Positions 16,680 through 26,736 of a DNA stretch of 64,000 nucleotides are shown one piece after another (position 1 is the first letter of the stretch; every line of letters starts with the position of its first letter). The DNA is from Aquihabitans sp. G128 (lineage in GTDB: Bacteria > Actinomycetota > Acidimicrobiia > Acidimicrobiales > Iamiaceae). The notes under the pieces were generated by a model. It was not told the origin of the DNA and searched no databases. It worked only from the letters and a program-made list of their open reading frames with translations. The stretch covers positions 2,790,001 to 2,854,000 of the forward strand of contig NZ_CP077604.1 of NCBI RefSeq assembly GCF_019048865.1, read 5' to 3'. The translations under genes were made by a program, and so were the position numbers.

Positions 16680-18563
16680 TCAGCGGCCTTCGTCCGGCTC
16701 GTCGGCCGCCGCCGCCACCGCCGGGGCCGGCGCGGCGAACAGGCGGCTCGAGGACGTGCCGGCCAGGGTGATCACCACCAGCGCCAGCAGCATCGGCTGC
16801 CCGAAGAGGTCGCTGCCCAAGCGGGCCCAGCTGTCCGACAGCAAGGTCTTGTTGGCGAGGTCGTGGGACAGCACGAACCAGGTGCCGACGGTCAGCGTGA
16901 AGATCGTGTAGCCGAGGAAGAGCAGGATCCGCGACGAGCGGGGGAAGGCCGGGGACTCGGCGTTGGTCCAGCTCCCGGCGGTGAGGTAGCCCCACACCAG
17001 GCCGAAGGCCACGAAGCCCACCCCGGCGAAGCCGAGGACCAGCTCGAACGGGTTGCCCAGGAACGTCCCCTGGGCCACCAGGCCCGAGAGGAGCAGGACG
17101 AAGAGCAGCCGAGCCACGCGGTGCCGATCGAGGTCGCGTCGGGCGGTCCACCAGGCGGCCAGGCCCACCACGCCGGCCACGATCCACGGGTCGGTGTGGT
17201 CGAGGCCCGAGCCGAGCGAGGCCAGCGGGCGACCCGTCACCGCGAGCTGGCTCCAGAGGCCGACCACGCCCACCTCGGCGAGGACGAGGGCCGAGGTGCG
17301 GCCACCCGTCCGACGGGCCAGCACTCCCGATGCCGCCACCAGGACCAGCGAGAAGACGACCGGTTGCCAGCGCTCGGTCCCTGCCCCGGAGTAGCGAGCG
17401 ATCAGCCGACCGACCGCCGGCGAGAGCCGGGGCGTGGCGGTGCCCGACTGGGCGTCGATCCCGGCGGCCACCACCGCCGCGACGCCCAGGGCGGTCACCG
17501 CGGCCAGGTACAGCGTGCCGAGCGGGAGGACGAGCCGCTTGGCGCCGGCCACCACGTCGGGATCGGTGGCCTCTTCGCCCTCGTAGCGGTCCACGACGGC
17601 GTCGACCACCCACCAGGTGGCGGCCACCAAGGCCAGCAGCAGGGCCCCGGCGAGCAGCTGTCGCCCCGTGGCGCCCCACCCGTCGTCGGCGCCGGACCCG
17701 GCCACCCCGACCACCACGTCGCGCAGCCGCCAGCCGCCGAAGCCCACGAGCACGACCCCTGCCGCGAGGGCGTGCACCCGCTGGTCGATCACCCGCAGCG
17801 CCCAAAGGGAGACCGACGCCCCGAACGAGACCGTGTCGAGCCCGGCCATCACCAGCCGGGGGCCGAGGAGCCCGGCGAGGCCGACGAAGAACGACGACGC
17901 CAGCCGGGCGCTGAGCGCGGCGTCGCCGACCCGGTCGAGGCGCGACAGCTCGTGGAGGCCCACCAGCAGGGAACCCGACACCAGGACGAACAGGGCGCAG
18001 AACTCCCCAGCGGGCCGGGGTCGAGCCCGCCACCGAACGGCGAAGAGCACCGGCACGGCGAGGAGCAGGACCCGCCCGCCCCACTCCACCGCCGCACTCG
18101 AACCACTGCCGTGGGCGGCGAGCGAGGCCGACGACGCCACGCCGAGGTAGACCACCACGGTGGCCACCCGCACCCACCAGGCGGCGTGCAGCGCTCCGGC
18201 CAGGACGAGGGAGAGGGCGAACGCCAGGAGGAAGAACACCAGGGGCAGCAGCGGCGCGGGCACGAACGCCCCACGGCCGGGGAGGTCTTCGCCGAGGGGC
18301 ACCAGCTGGTAGCGCGCCCGCCAGTGCTGGTTGGTGAGGAACACCCCCACCAGGGCGAAGAAGACGGTGCTGGCCACCACCACCAGGGCCGTCATCCCGG
18401 CGCCGAGGCCCCGGGTGCGGATGAACCCGCTGTCGAGGTCGCCGGCGACGAACTGCTCCCACACGTCGCCCGCCACCCCCCGGGCCCGGGCCACGACGAC
18501 GCGGCGTCGCGACGGGTCCGGGGCCGGCGCCGCGCTCGCGGCCGGGGGGACCGCGGCGGTCAC
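16680..18563 (-). CDS. Polytopic membrane protein of unknown function
   Basis: A protein of 627 residues with about twelve hydrophobic segments, short loops and no enzyme motif that I recognise. The N-terminal 45 residues are Pro/Ala-rich and cytoplasmic, then a first segment follows near GMTALVVVASTVFFALVGVF. It is the last gene of the 25529-16680 operon. Its GTG start overlaps the stop of the propeller gene (GTGA at 18563-18560), so its synthesis depends on that gene. The context points to a membrane platform for the propeller and the protease of the same operon, but this is inference. No relatives of known function are apparent by eye. Confidence 0.7.
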   Translation of the reverse strand: MTAAVPPAASAAPAPDPSRRRVVVARARGVAGDVWEQFVAGDLDSGFIRTRGLGAGMTALVVVASTVFFALVGVFLTNQHWRARYQLVPLGEDLPGRGAFVPAPLLPLVFFLLAFALSLVLAGALHAAWWVRVATVVVYLGVASSASLAAHGSGSSAAVEWGGRVLLLAVPVLFAVRWRARPRPAGEFCALFVLVSGSLLVGLHELSRLDRVGDAALSARLASSFFVGLAGLLGPRLVMAGLDTVSFGASVSLWALRVIDQRVHALAAGVVLVGFGGWRLRDVVVGVAGSGADDGWGATGRQLLAGALLLALVAATWWVVDAVVDRYEGEEATDPDVVAGAKRLVLPLGTLYLAAVTALGVAAVVAAGIDAQSGTATPRLSPAVGRLIARYSGAGTERWQPVVFSLVLVAASGVLARRTGGRTSALVLAEVGVVGLWSQLAVTGRPLASLGSGLDHTDPWIVAGVVGLAAWWTARRDLDRHRVARLLFVLLLSGLVAQGTFLGNPFELVLGFAGVGFVAFGLVWGYLTAGSWTNAESPAFPRSSRILLFLGYTIFTLTVGTWFVLSHDLANKTLLSDSWARLGSDLFGQPMLLALVVITLAGTSSSRLFAAPAPAVAAAADEPDEGR

Positions 18564-21432
18564 CGGGGCCCCTCCAGCGGCAGCGCCCACAGCGCCCGGG
18601 GGCTCGCCAGCACCACCCGGTGGCCGGCCACCACCGGGGCCAGCAGCAGGTTGTACGCCGACAGGTCCTCGCCGAGCCCTCGCTCGGTCCACCGGACGCG
18701 GCCGCTGCGGGCATCGAGCACCTCGGTGCGGCCCGTGCGGTCGACGATCCAGACGTCGCCGTCGATCACCACCGCCCGCACGCCGCGCAGCAGGCCGGGC
18801 GGCCGGGACCAGCGCTGGGCCCCCGTGTCGGCGTCGAGGCCGACGATGCCGGCCACGAGGGTCGGCACCACGACGGTGTCGCCCACCACCTGGACGGCGT
18901 CCCACGGTCCCACCTCCCTCGGACCGAGCCCCACGGTCCCGGCCACGGCGCCGGTCGCAGCATCGGCCCAGGTCGCCACAGCGTGGTCGCCGTCGATGCC
19001 CACCGCCCACACCCGACCCCGTCGCTCGTCGCAGCCGAGCGATCGGACGTCCGGGGCGAACCCGCTCGCCACGGCGCTGGAGCCACCGGGCGACACCACG
19101 AGCAGGGACCCGCCTCCGGCCGGGACCACCAGGGCGCCACGGCACACCACCGGCGGCGCGCCCACCGCGTCGCTCCCCGTCGGGATGCGCCCGAGGACCG
19201 CACCATCGCGGATCGAGACCAGCAGGAGCTCCGACGACGGCCCCTGGGAGCGGAAGGCCAGCGCCGAGCCGAAGACCACGGGCGAGACGTTGGCGCTCTT
19301 GCCGTGCGGGGTGCGCCAGCGGAGGCGGCCGTCCCGCGCGCCGAGGGCCACGATCTCGTCCGCCGTGGTCAGCACCAGCAGGTCGTCGACGACCATCGCC
19401 GCCTCGACGGTCCCCAGCTTCGGCGGGAGGGCGGCGATGGGGGCCTGGACGCCGGTCTCCGGGTCGAGCGACGACACCGACGACCGGTCGACCACGAGGA
19501 CGCCCCCGTCGCCGTCGGCCGTGGCGAACTGCACCGCCGGCTCCTCGCGGAGCTCGCCGACGTGGCGGACCCACGTCCGGCCGGCCACCGGGGTGGTCCG
19601 GGGTGGTCCCAGCCGCCAGAGGGTGGCGGCGTCGTCCACCATCCAGATGGCGCCGGCTCCGCCGACCGCACCGAAGGAGGCCCCCGTCATCGGGCTGGTG
19701 ACCCCCAGCCGAGCGGGTTGGCGAGCCGCCGTCGACCACCGCCGCACGGTCGCGCCGCGGCGGTCGAGCTGCAGCAGCCCGCCCGAGCGCAGAGCGACCA
19801 CCACCCCACCCGCGGTCGCCACCGCCGGGCCCACCGCGCCGAGGCCCTTGCGCCGATAGGAGCGGGAACCGTCGGCGAGGTCGTAGGCCGAGACCCACCC
19901 GCCGGTGTCCACGGTGACCACGGAGCCGCCGCTGGTGACCGGCCCCCCACCGCCTGGTCGACCTGCTGGGCCGTCCAGTCGGTGGAGCCGCTCGCGCCGT
20001 CGAGCCGGGTCACCGAGCCATCGGTGCTCGACACGACGACGTCGCCTCGGACCGCCAGCGGCGCGTCGACGACGGCCGAGCCCACGTCGACCTTCCACCG
20101 CTCGGCGCCGGTCCGGCCCGCCAGGCGCCGCACCACGCCGTCGTCGTCGGCGACGACGACGTCGTCGCCCAGCACGGCCGGATCGGCGACCGCCGGCGTG
20201 CCGACGTCGACCTTCCAGCGAGGCGCCCCGGTGGCGTGGTCGAAGGCCCGGATCCGACCGTCCTCCCCGGCCACGACGACCACCCGGCCCACGCGGGCGG
20301 GCGCCGCGGCCACGTTGTCGCCGGTCTGGGCGACCCAGCGCAGCAGGCCCTCCCGGGTGAAGGCGTAGGCGCGCCGGTCCGGCGTGCCGACGTAGGTGGT
20401 GCCGTCCTCGGGATCGACCCCGATGCGACCGCGCGGCAGCGCACCGAGGCCGGCGCGCCACAGCGGACGGCCGTCCGTGCTGGTGGCGAAGGCCTGGAGC
20501 GTGCGCGTGCGCCCGTCGGCGGCCACCACCAAGGGACGCTCGCCGCCGACCACCGCCGGGGGCACCTGGGGCCGCGAGCCGTACTGGTCGGTGAGCTGGG
20601 CGACCGGCTCCAGCACCCAGCCGACCGGGTCGCCGCCGGGGACCGGCGCGGCGCCGGCGCGACCGGCAGCTCCGGGCGCCCGGGCCGTGGCCCGGAACCC
20701 CGGTGCGGCGACCTGCTCGACCCGGGCGTCGTCGGTCACCTCGCGCACCGAGCCGAGGCCCGGGCAGCGGACCTCGTCGGAGTCGACGGGTCCCTCCTCC
20801 CCGATCCGGTAGCGGCTGTGGACGCGGATGCAGTCGGTCCGCCGGCCGGCGACGGTCGTCGTCGGTCCGGCGGCGGTGATCGAGGTCCGGTGCTCGTAGG
20901 TGGTCGCACCCCAGCTGCCCTTGCCGCTCCACCGATCGCCGGGCCGGGCATCGGCGCTGAGCAGCTTGAGCGGCGGATCCAGGTAGAGGTCGATGTGATC
21001 GGTGCCCTCGAAGCCGAGGAGGAACATCCCCTTCGCCGACGCCGCCAGCACCGCCACCTCCTCGCTGGTGGTGCCGTCGGCCTCCCGCGTCACGAGGTAC
21101 CTCCGGACCAGCCGGGCATCGGCCAGCGTGCGCTCCGCGTCGCCGAGCAGCCGGTCGAGCGCCAGGCGGAAGCCACGGCTGGTCGACGGCCCCGCGTTGA
21201 TGGTCGTGCCGACCTGGGCCGCGGTGCTGAGCCAGGCCGTCCCCTCGGGCGTGGTGCGGGTGCTGGTGTCCCAGAGCGAGGTCAGGGCCAGCTGCCGGGC
21301 CACCCGCGGGTCCGCCGAGGTGGGCCGCACCGAGAGGTCGCCGGTGGTGGTGAAGGCCACCAGGCCGGCCGCCACCACCGCCACCACGGCGGCCGCGGCG
21401 ACCGCCTGGCCCCACCAGCGCCGGCCACCCAC
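18560..21432 (-). CDS. PQQ-type beta-propeller repeat protein, membrane anchored (frameshifted)
   Basis: A protein of about 957 residues. A single transmembrane anchor (QAVAAAAVVAVVAAGLVAF, about residues 9-27) is followed by a 270-residue helical/mixed region. After it come many propeller blades of the PQQ/quinoprotein kind, recognisable from recurring A(Y/F)D..TG..RW and G..(V/I)VA..DG units such as IRAFDHATGAPRWKVDVG. The catalytic residues of alcohol dehydrogenases are not apparent, so it is probably a binding scaffold outside the membrane. The frame breaks in a run of six C (19943-19948); propeller blades continue on both sides. It begins one base after the protease gene and overlaps the membrane-protein gene. 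Confidence 0.75.
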
Positions 21433-21433
21433 C

Positions 21434-23373
21434 TCAGCGCGTCTCGTAGGGCAGCGCCACGCGCGCCTGGCGGTCGGCGACGTCGGTGATGGTGAGGCCC
21501 AGGCGAGCATCGAGGCCGGGAGCGAGCGGCCCGAACCGCACCGGCAGCGTCGCGCCCAGGGTGATCGGCTGGTCGGCCGTGTCCTCGTAGGTGACGCCCT
21601 GGTCGCCCACCACCGCGAGCTGCGGCATGAGCTTCCCGCCCTGCTGCAGCGAGGTGGCGATGGCGCCACCGTCGTCGGTGTAGAGCAGTGCGCCCTGCAC
21701 CGCCAGGTCGTCGAGCGACGGGCCGGAGAGCCGGAGCTCGCCGTCGGTCGCCTCGCCGCCGGGCGGCGCGTAGGACACCGGCACCGAGACGTTGAAGCCC
21801 TCGGTCGTCGGGTTCACGATGGCGGTGGCCACCACCGGGCCCGCCGGGGTGTCCAGGGTGAGGCCCTCGAGGTTCCACCCCGCGCCGACGGCCCCCTTGC
21901 CGATGATCGCTGGCTGGAGCAGCAGCACCCCCGGCGGGCGCCGCCCTCGATGCCGACGCTCACCTGGAACTTGGCGTCGGTGAGCAGCGAGCGGGTCTCG
22001 TCGTCGATCGGCGCCGACAGGGTCAGGCCGCCGTCGGTCTCGGCCAGGGTCGGGTCGGCGGCGAAGCGGAGCTCGCCCGCCGCCTTGGCCCGCGTGGCCA
22101 GCTGCTCGTGCACCGCATCGAGCAGCTTCGGCCAGGACCCGGCGTGCACGTCGGTGGCGTAGTGGTCGTACGGGCCCCCGCCGGCGTCGGCGCTCACCGG
22201 GAAGTACAGCGACAAGCCCGTGGCCGACGCCGTCGAGACGCCGGTGACCTGGTGCACCAGCGTGCGGGCCAGCTGCTCGCGGACCGCCGCCGCCCACCGC
22301 AGCACGTCGTCGGGCGGCTTGGGCGAGCCGCTCTGCAGGCGCAGCAGCAGGTCCCCGAGGTCGACCTGGGCGAAGGGGTTCTCCACGCCGGGGATGCCCA
22401 GCGCGCCGAACGTCAGCGCGTCGGCCCGGGCCGAGGCCAACGGGAGCGCGCTCGCCTCGAGGTCGTCGCCGATGGCCTGGAAGAGGCCGTCGACCTGGGT
22501 CCGCAGCCGCGGCACCTGGTCGAGGTCGAGGGCGGCGAAGCTCTGCTCCTCCTTGCCCCCGTACGTGGTGGAGTTGGCGTCGTAGGTGTCGACGAAGTCG
22601 ACCGCGAGCTGCTCGGGGGTGACCCCGCCGCTCTGCAGCTCGCCCATGATCGTGCGCATGTCGAAGAGGTAGCTCAGCGAGATCTCCTCGGCCGCCACCA
22701 GGTAGCGGGCGAAGGGCTGCACCTCGGAGGCCACCTCGTAGCTGCCCATCAGGCAGGCCGAGAGGTTCAGGACGTCGAGCCGATCGATGCCGGCCGCCTG
22801 CAGGCCCTGCTGCAGCCCGGTCGACAGGTCGGCCATCGTGAGGTTCGACGGGTCCCCCCGCTCGTCGTCCGGGGCGTCGTCGTCCCAGGAGATGCCCTGC
22901 CACGCGCCGCCGTGGTCGATGACCGAGAGGCTGTAGTGCTCGGCCGGGAACCGTCGTGCCGACTCCTGGAGGAACCAGGCGAGGGTGCGGGGGTTGCCCA
23001 TGTCGATCTCGCCGAGGTCCTGCAGCTCGGTGAGCTCGCCCTCGCCGACCTGCAGCAGCTTCGCCCCCGTGAAGGTGCCGACGTTCATGAGCGGCTCCGC
23101 CTCACCGGCCTCTTGCGAGCGGTCGATGAGCACCACCAAGTTCGCGGCACCGCCGTAGCGGACCTCGGCGGCGTCCTTGATCTGGTCGAGGAGGCCGATG
23201 TCGAGGTTGTTGTCGGCGTCGACGTAGAGCATGACGGTCCACGCGGCGCCCGGCGCCGCCGAGGGCGCGGCCGAGGCCACCGGTGCGCCCGATGCCGGGA
23301 CCAGCAGCGCCACGGCGGTGATCGCGCCCAGCGCGGCGCGGGCCCACCCGCCGCGGCCCCGGCGTGCGATCAC
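21434..23373 (-). CDS. Clostripain-like cysteine protease (C11 family), exported (frameshifted)
   Basis: A secreted protein of about 646 residues. A signal peptide (around GAITAVALLVPASGAPVASA) is followed by the C11 peptidase domain: the AWTVMLYVDADNNLD first strand, the catalytic His in SVIDHGGAW and the catalytic Cys in LNLSACLMGSYEVA. C11 enzymes are caspase-fold proteases that usually cut after Arg or Lys, often after self-processing. The C-terminal 250 residues form a beta-rich accessory region. A frameshift sits in a run of five C (21928-21932), after which the C-terminal domain resumes intact. Its start overlaps the upstream gene's stop (GTGA). Substrates may be partners in the same operon, which is inference. 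Confidence 0.82.
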
Positions 23374-24345
23374 GACCGGGCCTCGATCGAGGCGAGGACC
23401 GACTGGACCATGAACTGCAGCTCGGCCTCGTGGTCGGCGTAGTAGCCCCGCTGCGTCGTCGTGGTGAACGTGTAGCCGCTGCCGTCGTCGAGGACGATGG
23501 CGTAGAGGTCGCCCTCCACGGCCACCGAACCGCTCTGGCTGACCATGATCCCCTCGTAGATGCGACCGGCGCCGCCGCTGACGTGGGCGGTGTTCACCGG
23601 GATCTCCTCGATGTCGGAGAACCGGAGGTCCGAGATCGAGTTGCCGCGCTTGCGGGTCTCCTCGCCGAGCAGGTCCGCCGCGGTCACCTGGTCGCTGATG
23701 TCGTAGGCCCCGACCTCGAACGCGGCACCGGGCCGGGTCACCACCGTGTAGCCGTCGCCCGTGCCGGCCGCCTCCCATCCGTCGGGCAGCGTGATCGACA
23801 GGTCCCCCGGCAGGTCGACGATCTCACCCGAGCTCGAGACGGCGGTCCCCCCCCGGGTCCTCCGCGCCCGTCCCCGGGTCCTCGGAGGCACCGGCCTCGG
23901 TGGTCGTGGTGGTGCCGTCGTCGCCGAGGTCGCTCGGCGGCTCGATGGTGGCACCCGGCCCGTCCTGGCCCAGCACCCGCACGCTCTTGCCCGGCCCGGA
24001 GCCGGACAGCCCCTTGGGCTTGGGCCCGGGGAGGTCGACCTCGTCGGGGGCGTCGACCGCCGCCGGCGGCGTCGTCAGGGCTCCCGTCGGGGTGCGGCGG
24101 GTGGGCTCGTCGGTGCTGCGGCCGCCGCCCAGGAGGGCGCCGAGCCCGCCCGCCAGGGCCACGACGGCGACCACCGCCGCCACCGTCCGCGCCGTGCGGG
24201 CGTGGTCCGAGGGCGCCGGCGCCGGGCGGTCGGCGGGGGCAGCGGCGCCAGCGGTCCGGCGCCGGTCGGTCGAAGGGGTCGGGTCGGTCGAAGGGGTCGG
24301 GTCGGTCGAAGGGGTCGGGTCGGTCGAAGGGTTCGGGTCGGTCAC
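23370..24345 (-). CDS. Membrane-anchored extracytoplasmic protein, unknown function (frameshifted)
   Basis: A protein of about 325 residues. The N terminus is a four-fold repeat of a TPSTDP-type hexapeptide, followed by one transmembrane helix (TVAAVVAVVALAGGLGALLGG, about residues 58-78) and a Thr/Pro/Asp-rich linker. A C-terminal domain of about 140 residues begins SITLPDGWEAAG and resembles PsbP/Mog1-like or LpqN-like lipid or cofactor-binding folds; that resemblance is only by eye. A frameshift sits in a run of eight C (23847-23854). It starts one base after the corrected stop of the PrsW-like gene and overlaps the protease gene. I do not recognise a specific family. Confidence 0.65.
24264..24335. 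repeat. 18-bp tandem repeat, four units, in coding sequence
   Basis: Unit GGTCGGTCGAAGGGGTCG occurs at 24264, 24282, 24300 and 24318, the last with one substitution. It encodes the repeated Pro-Ser-Thr-Asp-Pro-Thr stretch at the N terminus of the gene at 23370-24345. In-frame units suggest the copy number could vary between strains. Confidence 0.9.
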
Positions 24346-24346
24346 G

Positions 24347-25529
24347 TCAGGCCTCCACGGTCGCGGCGAGCGGGTCGGCGGCGGCGTTGCGCCGCCGGGT
24401 CTGGTGCGGCGTCGCCCGGGTGGCGGTGCCGCAGGCGGCGCAGAAGTTGGCCCCCTCGACGAGGGGGGAGCTCGCACGCACCGCAGTGCGCGGTGCCGTG
24501 GGCGGTGGTGCGCAGCTCGGTGCCCGAGCGGGCGGACTCGAGCGCCTCCTCGAGCACGGCCACGTGCAGCAGGCTGCGGAGGCGGAGGATGGCGGCGGCC
24601 GCCACGAGCAGGCCCCAGCCCAGGCCGACGGCCACGCCGGTGACGCCGCCCAGCCGTCCGCTCAGGTACAGCCCGGCGGCGAAGGCGACGTCGAGGACGA
24701 GGGCCTCACCGAGGCCCCGCCAGTAGCGACCGCCGAAGCCGGTCGGACGGTCGCCGAGGCCGGACCACGAGGCGACGGCGATGCCGCTCGCCGCGCCGAA
24801 CACCACCGGCTTGACCAGGGCGGCGGTGACCACGAGGGGGACCCACACCGTCAGCTGCGGGTCGCGCACCCAGCCGACGCCGTCGGAGAAGAGGGTGTGG
24901 TTGGTCACCAGGGTCTCCGCGGCGGCGTAGGCGGCCCCGGCGGCGACCCCGAAGGTGAGGGCGTCGAGCATCTCCCCGAAGCGCTCCTGGCGGGCCAGCA
25001 GGAGCGGGCCCACCTGGCGCACCAGCTCGCCCGCCACCGGGGCCGCCAGCGCCAGCACCAGGAAGGTCGAGGTGTCGAAGCCGCCCACGCTGCCGGCGAG
25101 GCCGCCGCCGAGCGCGCCCTCGCGCAGCAGCACGGTGACCGCCACGCCGAGGGCCGCCGAGAGCACCACGGTCGCGCCGAGCACCGGCACCGGCTGGGAC
25201 TCCCACTGGTCGACGTCGGCGAGGTACACCAGGTACACCGCCAGGACCACCACCGACGCCGCCGCCAGGGCGGCGGCCACCAGCCCGAACGCCGCCAGCG
25301 CGATCGGCACGGCCAGGCCCGCCAGCAGGGCGAAGCGGTAGGTCTGGTTGCCGTCGGTGGCGGCCAGCGGCATCAGCGACGACGTCAGGTTGAACGAGAG
25401 GACCGGCTCACCGGGCTGGAGGGCGTAGGGACGTCGGGCGCCCGAGCGCCCCTCCCACGCATCGGTCCCGCACGACGGGCAGAACCGTCCCAGCTCCGGC
25501 ACCGCGGTGCCACACCGGTTGCACGCCAT
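24347..25529 (-). CDS. PrsW-like membrane protein with zinc ribbons at both ends (frameshifted)
   Basis: A protein of about 394 residues. It opens with a zinc ribbon (CNRCGTAVPELGRFCPSCG, residues 3-21) and, once the frame is corrected, closes with a second one (CGACELPLVEGANFCAACG). Between them are about eight transmembrane segments. The middle section GELVRQVG...EMLDALTFGVAAGAAYAAAETL resembles the conserved core of PrsW (M82) intramembrane proteases, although the first motif is GELVRQ rather than EExxK, so activity is uncertain. The frame breaks in a run of six G (24463-24468). It is the first gene of the five-gene operon, and site-1-type protease activity could regulate the partners. Confidence 0.65.
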
Positions 25530-25650
25530 CTCGCCTTCCCTCCCGCGACCCGCGCCTGGGGCCGTCGGGGGTCAGGATGCGCGCCGGACCACCCGTGGAC
25601 AAGGCCTCGGGCCGGTGGAGCGGGGTTGGAGCGGGTGGGTGCGGGGGCCG

Positions 25651-26682
25651 TCAGCGGACGGGGCGGCGGCGCTTCCAGCGGTTGCTCACCATGGGCCCGG
25701 CGTAGCCGGCGTCGGCGTAGCTGAAGTTGGTGCCGGGCGGGACGATCTCGTCGATGCGGTCGAGCACGTCGTCGCTGAGCACGACGTCGACGGCGGGGAG
25801 CTGGCTGGTGAGCTGCTCCATGGTGCGGGGCCCGATGATCGCCGCGGTCACCGCGGGGTTGCGGATGACCCAGGCCACCGCGAGCTGCGGCAGCGGGATG
25901 CCGGCCTCGTCGGCCAGGGCACCGAGGGCGTCGGCGGCGGCGAGCTTGGCCTGGTTGGTGGGCTTGGACAGGTCGTAGCGGTCCGGGGTGCGGACGGCCC
26001 GGCGGCTCTCGGCCGGCTCGGCACCGAGGCGCCACCGGCCCGACAGCCAGCCGCCGGCGAGCGGGCTCCACGGGATGACGCCCATGCCGTGGCGCTGCGC
26101 AGTCGGCAGCACGTCGGCCTCGATGCCGCGCACGAGGATCGAGTACGGCGGCTGCTCGCAGACGAAGCGCTCACGGCCGCGGCGCTCGGCGGTCCACTGC
26201 GCCTCGACGATCTCCGAGCCCGGGAAGGTGGAGCTGCCGAGGTAGCGGACCTTGCCCTGGTGCACCAGGTCCGAGAGGGCGCCCAGCGTCTCGTCGATGT
26301 CGACCGACGGGTCCGGGCGGTGCACCTGGTACAGGTCGATGTGGTCGGTGCCGAGGCGCCGGAGGCTGTCCTCGCAGGCCTTCATGATCCAGTAGCGCGA
26401 CGACCCGCCCTGGTTCGGCGCCTCGCCCATGGGGGCGTAGAACTTGGTGGCCAGCACCACGTCGTCCCGGCGGCCCTTGAGCGCCTTGCCGACGATCTCC
26501 TCGGACTCGCCGGCCGAGTAGACGTCCGCGGTGTCGACGAAGTTGATGCCGGCGTCGAGCGCGGCGTGGATCACCGCCACGGAGTCGGCGTGGTCCGGGT
26601 TGCCCCAGGCGCCGAACATCATGGCGCCGAGGCAGAGGGGGCTGACCTTGAGGCCGGTGCGGCCGAGCGAGCGGTGGTCCAT
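25651..26682 (-). CDS. Aldo/keto reductase
   Basis: A 343-residue NADPH-dependent oxidoreductase with the aldo/keto reductase barrel. The catalytic tetrad is complete: Asp50 and Tyr55 in DTADVYS, Lys80 in LATK and His121 in QVHRPD. The N terminus (RSLGRTGLKVSPLCLGAMMFG) is the usual cofactor-proximal hairpin of the YajO/Tas-like group, and the LAGGWLSGRW segment fits that group. It reduces aldehydes or ketones; the physiological substrate is unknown. It stands as a single gene between ilvD and the five-gene operon. Confidence 0.92.
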   Translation of the reverse strand: MDHRSLGRTGLKVSPLCLGAMMFGAWGNPDHADSVAVIHAALDAGINFVDTADVYSAGESEEIVGKALKGRRDDVVLATKFYAPMGEAPNQGGSSRYWIMKACEDSLRRLGTDHIDLYQVHRPDPSVDIDETLGALSDLVHQGKVRYLGSSTFPGSEIVEAQWTAERRGRERFVCEQPPYSILVRGIEADVLPTAQRHGMGVIPWSPLAGGWLSGRWRLGAEPAESRRAVRTPDRYDLSKPTNQAKLAAADALGALADEAGIPLPQLAVAWVIRNPAVTAAIIGPRTMEQLTSQLPAVDVVLSDDVLDRIDEIVPPGTNFSYADAGYAGPMVSNRWKRRRPVR

Positions 26683-26736
26683 GGCCGGAGGGTACCGAGC
26701 AGGCCGCGCCGGCGCCGCTCGCCCCGGCGGGCCGGG

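Noticed and set aside
24264..24335. Short repeats that could suggest a CRISPR array
   Set aside because: The units are directly adjacent with no spacers and stay in frame inside a gene.
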